A DNA stretch of 64,000 nucleotides from Saccharibacter sp. 17.LH.SD. GTDB taxonomy: Bacteria > Pseudomonadota > Alphaproteobacteria > Acetobacterales > Acetobacteraceae. Each line of letters opens with the position of its first letter. The first letter of the stretch is position 1. Below the pieces are notes generated by a model that did no database searches, was not told the DNA's origin, and was given only the letters and a program-made list of their open reading frames with translations. Shown piece after piece: positions 34,838 to 42,338 of this stretch. Both the position numbers and the translations under genes were made by a program. Where the stretch lies: positions 62,001 through 126,000 of the forward strand of contig NZ_WVHO01000012.1 in the NCBI RefSeq assembly GCF_009834805.1, written 5' to 3'.

Positions 34838-36826
34838 ATGAAAGAATTCCATAAGATAAGTTGGCTTCATCAGGTGTTTATCGTTGATAATTTTCAGGTT
34901 CCTGACAAGTTACCTGAAAACCTTGAGCGTAATGCACAGCTTGCCCGCGACTTATATCCGGATGCCAAATATAAGATATGGGGGGGAGAAGAGTTACGAT
35001 ATTTTATTGGCGATAAATTAGGAACGGAAGTTCTTACGGCATTTGATACCCTTGCTCCGTATTCATACAAATGTGATCTCGCACGTTATTGTTTGATGTA
35101 TGTATATGGTGGGATTTATTTTGATCTTGCTATCAAGTTGTTGAATCCTTGGAATATTCCGCGGCGTTATGGTGTCGCGGCTTTCATGGAGAACTACGAC
35201 GGTATGGAATGTTGGGTGTGTACCCAAACCACTCCATTATGGTCACTTCCTGGTCGTCCAGAATGGCAAATTGCCATTGATAATGTTGTAGCGAATACTC
35301 AGAATCGTTTTTACGGTCCTCACGACCATTATCCGACTGCTGGTGCATTATTAGGGCGGAGTTTTGCCGCTTCTATGGCCCTTAAAGGTCAGTCGACGGA
35401 GGCGGACGATCAATATTTGGGAGAAGTAAGATATATTACTCCTGAACGTCAGCCACAGAATGTCGTTTATGTTTCTCCAGATAAGGTCTTAGTCGGTCAA
35501 CGTAACAAGCTTAAGGCTGGAGACGTGACCGAGCTTGGAATGACAGGGACGAACAACTATTGCGATATGTGGAGAGCTAAGCAAGCTTACGGGGAAGAGG
35601 ATCATATATGGCTGCCTAGCGATCATAATATCGTTATCGATGAGGTTGGAATTTTAACGGAATCGGGAATTGTTGTAGCCCATGGTGAAAAAGGCCGTGT
35701 TATGTATGGACCTTTTGTAAGTCTTAAGGCCGGGCAGTACAAATTGATATTTGAATTTGATAACAATACAACTTTTAAAAACTTACTAGTTGATATTTCA
35801 TCAGGTTATGGAAGTGATACTGTAGCTCATCATGAAATAAAGAAAGATGAAAAGGTTGCAACCCATGAGCATGCAGTGTTTTTTAGTTTAGAGCGAGATG
35901 TTCGTGATGTTGAATTCCGAGTAAATGTATTTGGTGATTTTGAAGGAACTATTAGTCGAATTTGTCTGAAGAAAGTAGAAGAAATTTTTTGGTTAGCAAA
36001 AGATAAAGATTTTACTGTGGACGAGGTTGGTGAAAAAACAAAACAAGGTATTACAATACGGGAAGGCCAATCTGGTCGCGTGATGTATGGACCATTTATT
36101 AAACTTCCTCGTGGGCAATATAAATTAATACTTGGATTTAGTGAGAATACTGTTTTCAGAGATCTTTTTCTAGATGTTTCGACAAATTGGGGATCAGATG
36201 TTGTTGCTGAGTTCAATAGAACGCATCATACACGTAATATTCGTGATGAAGAATGTTTTGTATTCAAATTGTTGAATGACGAGGATTGTGTTGAATTTAG
36301 GATGACTGTTTATGGAGATTTTGAAGGAACCCTGCGAGATATTCGCCTAGTTAATATGGGAGCCTTACTTATCCCCTATACGGATCCGAGAATTCAGTTA
36401 ATTGATGTACATCGCACAAGCGGGGGCATCGTTATTAATAAATCTCATCAAGGGCGTGTCGTATACGGACCTTATATTTCACTCTCTCCAGGAAAATATG
36501 AAGTAGAAGCTGTTTTTTCTGATGATAGTGATTGTCGTGGAATAACTTTGGATGTTTGTAGTAACAGTGGTGACCTTTCGATAGAAAAAAATACACCTAA
36601 AGATAAAACAAAAACGATTAAGTGTAATTTTGTGTTATCGGAGGAGGTATCTGATGTGGAGTTTAGATTAGAAACAAAGGGGAAATATAGTTCAACATTT
36701 GAATATTTTATTATTAGCACTCCTGATGTTGAAGGAGAGGTTAATAAAACTCCTGCAATACCGTCTATAATTAATTCTGAATTAGATGAGAGCTTTTTAA
36801 AAAAAATTAAGCGGAAGTTTTTCTAA
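34838..36826 (+). CDS. GT32-like glycosyltransferase with three C-terminal modules
   Basis: 662 residues, paralogue of the preceding gene. The GT32-like domain (1-258) has HKISWLHQVFIVD, SYKCDLARYCLMYVYGG and IYFDLAIKL; the DxD position is D-L-A. TEADDQYLGE and TNNYCDMW match the paralogue. Three modules follow at about 264-380, 391-507 and 520-628. Each holds the signature GRV-[MV]-YGP-[FY]-[IV]-x-L-x2-G-x-Y-[KE], a hydrophobic strand, L-D-[VI], and VEFR near the end with GDFEGT (in the third copy KYSSTF). The C-terminus is basic (KKIKRKFF), perhaps membrane-associating. Modules are beta-rich and may bind carbohydrate or mediate oligomerisation; this is an inference. A strong terminator follows, so the two genes form one unit. 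Confidence 0.72.
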   Translation: MKEFHKISWLHQVFIVDNFQVPDKLPENLERNAQLARDLYPDAKYKIWGGEELRYFIGDKLGTEVLTAFDTLAPYSYKCDLARYCLMYVYGGIYFDLAIKLLNPWNIPRRYGVAAFMENYDGMECWVCTQTTPLWSLPGRPEWQIAIDNVVANTQNRFYGPHDHYPTAGALLGRSFAASMALKGQSTEADDQYLGEVRYITPERQPQNVVYVSPDKVLVGQRNKLKAGDVTELGMTGTNNYCDMWRAKQAYGEEDHIWLPSDHNIVIDEVGILTESGIVVAHGEKGRVMYGPFVSLKAGQYKLIFEFDNNTTFKNLLVDISSGYGSDTVAHHEIKKDEKVATHEHAVFFSLERDVRDVEFRVNVFGDFEGTISRICLKKVEEIFWLAKDKDFTVDEVGEKTKQGITIREGQSGRVMYGPFIKLPRGQYKLILGFSENTVFRDLFLDVSTNWGSDVVAEFNRTHHTRNIRDEECFVFKLLNDEDCVEFRMTVYGDFEGTLRDIRLVNMGALLIPYTDPRIQLIDVHRTSGGIVINKSHQGRVVYGPYISLSPGKYEVEAVFSDDSDCRGITLDVCSNSGDLSIEKNTPKDKTKTIKCNFVLSEEVSDVEFRLETKGKYSSTFEYFIISTPDVEGEVNKTPAIPSIINSELDESFLKKIKRKFF

Positions 36827-36857
36827 ACTCTCTTGGATATTAGTAATTCTTTCTGGA

Positions 36858-36897
36858 ACTCCTTATCCGCCTTTTTAGGCGGATAAGGAGTTTTTTT
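36858..36897 (+). terminator. Strong intrinsic terminator after the GT32 pair
   Basis: Fourteen-base perfect stem ACTCCTTATCCGCC (36858-36871) / GGCGGATAAGGAGT (36878-36891), loop TTTTTA, followed by T7. It is strikingly G/C-rich for its AT-rich surroundings. Confidence 0.95.
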
Positions 36898-37013
36898 GAT
36901 TTTTGTAAGAAAAAAGGATATGTGAGGCTTAGAAAGAGTTAAAATTACCTTATTTCTTATGGAAATATGTTTGAGAGATGATAAGTTGACTATATTTCGA
37001 ATATGTTATGATA

Positions 37014-38264
37014 TTAGGAAGATATAATCTTCTTTCCGAAGATTTCAATTTTTTGGTAGTGAAGGAATTCTTCAAGAGCTAGAGATCTGATACGAATCTC
37101 TCGAGCTTCTAGCTTTGTTTTGGCTCTCCAAATGAATGGAAAGCCATCAATTCCACCGAATAATTTATTGTCAGTTTTTTCGAAGATTTTTACCCAAACG
37201 CCAGCTTCTAATATCTCAATTGCGAATTGTAATCCACGTTCGGAATTGTTATCAATCCTATTATAGATTCTTATCTCCTTTATTTCACAAATAGATTTTA
37301 AATCTATTTTCCACCAAGGATTATCTTCCAATGCAGTATGAAAAGCGTAAAACTCTGGAATATAATTCTCGACTGCACGAGCAGAATCGTCTTGAGTCGT
37401 TTTTTCAGTTGAATATGCACAGATTGAACTTTGGTCTGTAGGACAATTTAGAGCTAAATCAATACAATCAACAGGTGGAGGAACAAGATAGGCATTTTCT
37501 ACTCTCACGTGAGCACGCTTCATAGACGCTTCATAGCTCCATTCTCTTTCATCAATTCCATATCTTGCTAAGATGGGCTCCAGAGTAGTCGTTACGCGTT
37601 TTTTAGTGAAGGGTTTAGAAAAATCTAAGAAAACCTCAAGGAGAAGAGAAAGATAGTTTATAGCATGACCTTTTTTCAAATATGAAGCAACAAGGTGAGC
37701 TGAGCCTTTTACCATTAAGACGGGGTAACCTTGTAAAGAATATAGCCCCGCATGGGCAGCATCTTGCCATTGTCGTGTACCATATAAAAGGACTGAGTTC
37801 TTTCGGGATTTTTCATTTTCTGAGTCAAAAGTCCAGTAGAGTGGAGGAGTCTCGTTATTCCAACCAGATGCAAATTGATTAAAAGGATAGGAAAAGCTAT
37901 ACAATGGAGAGAAGGCTAGGGTGCGATCTACTTTGTTAGAAAAACGTGGAAAAATGAGAGCCCCTGATCCCCCCATAGATTCTCCGAGGACAGCGACTTT
38001 TTTATATGGTTCAATTAGTTCTGCAACCTTCGCGAACATGTCTGGTGTCTCGGGTTGACAAAACCAAGAGGGCTCGCTGTCACGGATAAATAACATGGAT
38101 ATATTATATTTTTTTAGAGATCCTTTAAACTCCTCAATGGGGCCACCTATGCGAGAACCGGCAGAGGCGAAAATGACCACAATCCTCCTAGGGTCGTTGG
38201 TATAATGGGAAATCACATAGCGACCGATATGAGTAATGGTCATGGTTTCAGTGTCGTGAATCAT
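37014..38264 (-). CDS. Alpha/beta-hydrolase with C-terminal F5/8C (discoidin)-like domain
   Basis: 416 residues. Residues 1-225 are a predicted alpha/beta-hydrolase: VVIFASAGS strand-loop (oxyanion region), nucleophile Ser96 in GESMGGSG, candidate His190 in KGSAHLVASYL. The acid residue is unclear. Residues about 275-411 resemble a discoidin/F5-8 type C carbohydrate-binding domain: DQSSICAYS, WWKIDL, IKEIRIYNRIDN, and IEIFG at the end. No signal peptide, so probably cytoplasmic or secreted by an unknown route. A paralogue follows upstream (38462-39796). Hypothesis: a deacylase or acyl-modifying enzyme acting on the polysaccharide; chemistry is not shown by sequence. Confidence 0.68.
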   Translation of the reverse strand: MIHDTETMTITHIGRYVISHYTNDPRRIVVIFASAGSRIGGPIEEFKGSLKKYNISMLFIRDSEPSWFCQPETPDMFAKVAELIEPYKKVAVLGESMGGSGALIFPRFSNKVDRTLAFSPLYSFSYPFNQFASGWNNETPPLYWTFDSENEKSRKNSVLLYGTRQWQDAAHAGLYSLQGYPVLMVKGSAHLVASYLKKGHAINYLSLLLEVFLDFSKPFTKKRVTTTLEPILARYGIDEREWSYEASMKRAHVRVENAYLVPPPVDCIDLALNCPTDQSSICAYSTEKTTQDDSARAVENYIPEFYAFHTALEDNPWWKIDLKSICEIKEIRIYNRIDNNSERGLQFAIEILEAGVWVKIFEKTDNKLFGGIDGFPFIWRAKTKLEAREIRIRSLALEEFLHYQKIEIFGKKIISS

Positions 38265-38461
38265 AGATAGTCTTTTTTAAACGCAGCAGGTTGACTGACT
38301 AAAGTAGGTTAATATCATATGCTTAACTTTCCAAATCAAAAACACGCTTTTCTAAAAAACGATGCCATATAGTTTTATATACCGGTAAATAGCGAGACTA
38401 TTTCTAGATTTCGCTCTATAATACCAGGGGCTGTTGCAAAAAAGAAATATATAGTAACTTG

Positions 38462-39796
38462 CTAATCTTCATTTTTCAGAAGTGGGAACGATAGGCGCTT
38501 TTTCAATATTTTAGAAATATGGGATGATGACGTCCTTATAACGGGTTTTTCAACGAAATCCCCAAATATTTCAATCTTCTGGAAGTGCATATACTTATAA
38601 CGTAGAAGTTTAACGCGAAGCCCCTCTGAAATAATTACTTCAGATAATTTTAGAACAAAAGGAGTTCCGTCTATTCCACCAAAAAAGGACATGTCATTCT
38701 TACGATAAATCTCCCGCCAATCTCCATTAGTCATTAATTCGATACAAAATTGCAAACCACGTGTTGATGTACCATAATCATCGATTCTATTGTAGATACG
38801 AACTTCCTGAACTTTCGCAGGTCCAGAAAACTTTATAGACCACCAAGGCTCTTCTTCTGCATCTGTGTGGAATCCAAAAGCATTCTCAAGACTGTCATTG
38901 ATAGCACCTGCGGCATCAATAGTTGTAACAGATGATTTTGACCATGGCGATACTGAACTTTGATCAGGTGTGCCATTCAGAGTGAGTGATACGCCAGTCG
39001 GCGGGGGAGGTAATAGTATAGGACTATAACCTTTTTTTAAAAAAGTCTCTCTTTCGCGGATAGCAGCAAAACCCTGCACCTGACAAATAGGGGAATCGGA
39101 AATGATACCTTCCAATATCATCCTGACTTCACTTCTTGTGAACTGAACGTCAAAATTCAAAAAGGCTGCTAAAAGAGCTTTAAGTTTGTTGCCATGTTTC
39201 ACATCCGGCTGGGTCTTGAGAAAATAGCCTACCAGGTGCCCGCATTCTAACAGATAATTTACACTATATCCTTCTGCGGCATACATTGCTACATGAGGCA
39301 TGTCGCGCCACTCTGAAATTCCACATAGAATTTGGACACGGTCCCTAGAAAGATTAGAAGTAAATGTCCAAAAATTACTGAATTCATAGTTTTCATGAGC
39401 ATGTTGAAAGCGTTCATCGAATTGAATGAATGGCTTTGATACGCTGTACTGGGGAGCAAAAGCTAGAACGCGAGTTATTCCATCAAAGAATTTGCTGAAA
39501 ATTAAACTACCAGATGCCCCCATAGACTCGCCCAGGACGGCGACATTTTCATATCGTGATGCAAGAGACGCTACAAACTTAAACATCTCGTTAGTTTCAG
39601 GGCGATTAAACCAGGTTGGTGTTGGATCAAGAATAAATATCATCGAAATATTAAATGACTTAAGGGTATTTTTGAACTCTTCTATAGGTTGCCCCATTCC
39701 ATCTCTTCCAGCGGAAGCGAAAACGATTACTACATTGTTTTCATTAGATCGATGATGGGTAACCGTGTAGCTACCAACAGAATTGACTTCAGGCAT
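38462..39796 (-). CDS. Alpha/beta-hydrolase with F5/8C-like domain (paralogue)
   Basis: 444 residues, same architecture as its neighbour: VVIVFASAGRDGMGQPIEEF, nucleophile Ser91 in GESMGASGS, a His in ECGHLVGYFL, then the discoidin-like region (DQSSVSPWS, WWSIKF, VQEVRIYNRIDD, IEIFGDF). A basic C-terminal tail of about 30 residues (KKRLSFPLLK) is absent from the paralogue. The pair runs as minus-strand tandem genes with 197 bases between, converging on the GT32 pair. That gap contains GGGGCTGTTGCAAAA at 38427-38441, which resembles an insertion-sequence end. The promoter is probably in the gap 39797-40037. Confidence 0.68.
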   Translation of the reverse strand: MPEVNSVGSYTVTHHRSNENNVVIVFASAGRDGMGQPIEEFKNTLKSFNISMIFILDPTPTWFNRPETNEMFKFVASLASRYENVAVLGESMGASGSLIFSKFFDGITRVLAFAPQYSVSKPFIQFDERFQHAHENYEFSNFWTFTSNLSRDRVQILCGISEWRDMPHVAMYAAEGYSVNYLLECGHLVGYFLKTQPDVKHGNKLKALLAAFLNFDVQFTRSEVRMILEGIISDSPICQVQGFAAIRERETFLKKGYSPILLPPPPTGVSLTLNGTPDQSSVSPWSKSSVTTIDAAGAINDSLENAFGFHTDAEEEPWWSIKFSGPAKVQEVRIYNRIDDYGTSTRGLQFCIELMTNGDWREIYRKNDMSFFGGIDGTPFVLKLSEVIISEGLRVKLLRYKYMHFQKIEIFGDFVEKPVIRTSSSHISKILKKRLSFPLLKNED

Positions 39797-40037
39797 GCAA
39801 AATCATCTCAACAAAAATTATTATTTTTCCATGGTATCATATACAGAAAGACAAGAAAACTATTTTCAATGATTATTTGTTAAAATTATTATGGAGTAGA
39901 GATGTGATAAGAATCATTATCTACGTTTCATGACAATTATGGGGGTAATGATTAGCAAAGAAAGAAAAGCGTGGCCAGTTTATGCGTTTCTGGTGTTTTG
40001 TTTAGATTTAAATATAGGAGAATATTTGGTTTATGAA

Positions 40038-41258
40038 TTACATTTTTAATGGAGTATTTGTGTATGATTTTATAAAAAGAGGAATCAAGGAAATCATCGC
40101 CATAAAAATCCAGAATGTTGCCCATGATGTGTGCAAAATAATAAAAGGTGAAATAGCTGGTGTAATGAATGAAGCACCCAATACGGCTATTCCCATTAAT
40201 GAGAGTGCTGTTCCGGCTATGGTGCTTCCGCCTAACTTAGAAATGACGCCATAAGCGAGCCCTTGCCATGAAAGTGATGTGATGCCTGCTAGAATGAAGG
40301 CTAGACAAGCGAGGGGTGAATTTTCTTTTGTTAAAATGACCATAAATATTAAGAAGGTAGAATTGATTGTACCCATAATTAATATGATACTGGTCGGATT
40401 GGTTAAAGAGAATTTTTTGCCAAGATAAATTCTAAAAAAGGCTCCTAACACTAAAATTAGAGGTACAATTATATCGATCTTTATAAAAGAAATACTTTTC
40501 TGTAGAATGATAGTCTCCTTTCCAAAAACAAGAATGGATATTTGTGTTGATGTAAGACAGAATGACGTAATAAGAATTTGTATAATTTTCTTATTTTTTA
40601 AACAAGAAAAGAAATTTTCAAATAATAGATTATTTTTTCTGTATATCGTCTCCTCTTTCTCGACGAAGAATATGACAAAAATTATGCAGAGGAAGAATAG
40701 AAAAGAACATAATAAGAAAGTGTTTTTATCGCCAGCGTTGTGAAATAGAGAAGGGAAATAAAGTGAGCCAATAACGCCTCCAATTGGCACGGAAGTTTGT
40801 CGAATACTCATCGCAAATATTTGCTCACCCGGGGGAAAAGCACTCATAATGGAGCGACCAGATGAAGAATTTATACTTGCTCCAAAGACCCCAATAGATA
40901 AAAAAGTGAGTGAAATGAGAACATTTATATCGGAACCAACAACGTAACTACGAATAAAAGAAAAGAGTAATAGAGAGATAACTAAGCCGGATAATCCTAA
41001 TAACAGCACAGGCTTATCACCAAATTTATCCGACATCATTCCCCAAGGAATTTCTGAAAGGATAACGCCAAGAGAAAGAAAGCTTAATTGGATCCCGATA
41101 TCATAAAGAGAAATCCCATATATGTGACGAAGATTATATTCCGATACGACGATACCAGTATATAAAAACGAGAATACTATTTGTGATGTTGTTCCCGTTA
41201 ATAACGTAAGCCATTTTGTAACAGTGTTGTTTTTGGGTGAGTGACTAAATGGCCTCAT
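40038..41258 (-). CDS. Major facilitator superfamily transporter
   Basis: 406 residues, about twelve membrane helices. The MFS loop-2/3 motif is visible as GMMSDKFGDKPVLLLG, and the RxxxG-type segment of the second half is present but weak. Likely a drug or metabolite exporter of the inner membrane; substrate not readable. Very AT-rich, including long A/T runs, unlike the next gene's neighbourhood. ATG at 41258 overlaps the upstream BASS-type gene stop by 4 bp, so the two are an operon, possibly paired for uptake/export of a shared compound. Confidence 0.82.
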   Translation of the reverse strand: MRPFSHSPKNNTVTKWLTLLTGTTSQIVFSFLYTGIVVSEYNLRHIYGISLYDIGIQLSFLSLGVILSEIPWGMMSDKFGDKPVLLLGLSGLVISLLLFSFIRSYVVGSDINVLISLTFLSIGVFGASINSSSGRSIMSAFPPGEQIFAMSIRQTSVPIGGVIGSLYFPSLFHNAGDKNTFLLCSFLFFLCIIFVIFFVEKEETIYRKNNLLFENFFSCLKNKKIIQILITSFCLTSTQISILVFGKETIILQKSISFIKIDIIVPLILVLGAFFRIYLGKKFSLTNPTSIILIMGTINSTFLIFMVILTKENSPLACLAFILAGITSLSWQGLAYGVISKLGGSTIAGTALSLMGIAVLGASFITPAISPFIILHTSWATFWIFMAMISLIPLFIKSYTNTPLKM

Positions 41259-42235
41259 TTTGTATCTTTGGAGGAAAAACGGTTGCTGTAATGACGAGCG
41301 AGAACCGTGCAGACAAAAAGTTGAATTTGGTGGAAGAGCATCAGTGGGAGAACGACAATCCCAGCGCCCCCAGGGAAAATGACACTAGCCATGGGGACAC
41401 CTGTTGCGAGTGATTTTTTTGACCCACAAAATTGGAGTGAAATGTCGTTTTCTTTACTAAACCCAAGAAAACGACCCCATAGGGCGGAGAGAGTCAATAC
41501 GGTGGTTAATAACGTTATATCGAGAGCGGCGACGACCAAAAGCTCGCTAAGAGGAATGCGCTTCCACAATCCTTGAAGGACAGCAGCACTGAAAGCGGCA
41601 TAAACCAGAATAATAATGGAACCGCGATCCGTAAATGAAATGAGTATTTTGTGCTTTTTAACAATAGGGCCGAGCCATTTTTGCAGCAATTGTCCTGCGA
41701 TAAAGGGAAGAAGAAGCTCTCGGCTTACATCAATAATGGTACCAAGACTTGAGTTGCTGCCATCATGACGATGTAGGATGAGGGAGCTAAGTAAAGGAGT
41801 AAACAGAATACCGAGAATATTGGAGACGGTGGCAGCACAAATGGAGGCAGGGACGTTTCCTTGCGCAATGGATGTTAGGGCAATGGATGATTGTACTGTG
41901 GAAGGAAGGCAGCAAAGAAATAAGATACCTGTCCAAAGCTCGGGTTTTAAGAGGCCATGGGGGAAAATTGCTTGGCAGATTTCGTAAAATGCCAGGCCGA
42001 GGAGAGGAAATAATAGGAAGCTAATGGCCAGAGTACTTCCTTGAAGACGCCAGTCTTGCATACTTTCTACAATAGCTTGCCGTTGCAATTTTGCGCCCTG
42101 AAAGAAAAACATCAAGGCGACTAAAAGGGATGTGAGGCGTGACAACCAAGGTTGAAAAGAAGGAGGGCAAGGTAAAAACGATGCCAAAATGACAGCACTA
42201 ATCAGGGAGAGTAAAAAAGGATCTAGGCGTTTCAT
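41255..42235 (-). CDS. Bile acid:sodium symporter-like (SBF/BASS) transporter
   Basis: Putative sodium-coupled organic-acid transporter of the SBF-like (YfeH) group, 326 residues with about ten membrane segments. Visible: ALMFFFQGAKLQRQAI, LWTGILFLCCLPSTVQSS (the family's CCxPS-type motif), TSIAQGNVPASICAATVSN, and FCGSKKSLATGVPMA, all typical of the group. The open frame reaches to 42313 but the ATG at 42235 (MKRLDPFLLSL) has AGGAT upstream and fits family starts; an ATG two codons earlier (42241) is nearly equivalent. It heads a two-gene operon with the MFS gene and is divergent from the GH32 gene. Confidence 0.85.
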   Translation of the reverse strand: MKRLDPFLLSLISAVILASFLPCPPSFQPWLSRLTSLLVALMFFFQGAKLQRQAIVESMQDWRLQGSTLAISFLLFPLLGLAFYEICQAIFPHGLLKPELWTGILFLCCLPSTVQSSIALTSIAQGNVPASICAATVSNILGILFTPLLSSLILHRHDGSNSSLGTIIDVSRELLLPFIAGQLLQKWLGPIVKKHKILISFTDRGSIIILVYAAFSAAVLQGLWKRIPLSELLVVAALDITLLTTVLTLSALWGRFLGFSKENDISLQFCGSKKSLATGVPMASVIFPGGAGIVVLPLMLFHQIQLFVCTVLARHYSNRFSSKDTK

Positions 42236-42338
42236 GATCATTATCCTGAAGAGAAATGCTGATAATAAGAGAGCTCTTGCAAAAGGAACGTAACTATAGT
42301 CACATTCTGGCATTATCAGTAAAAAACGTGAAGGTCAT

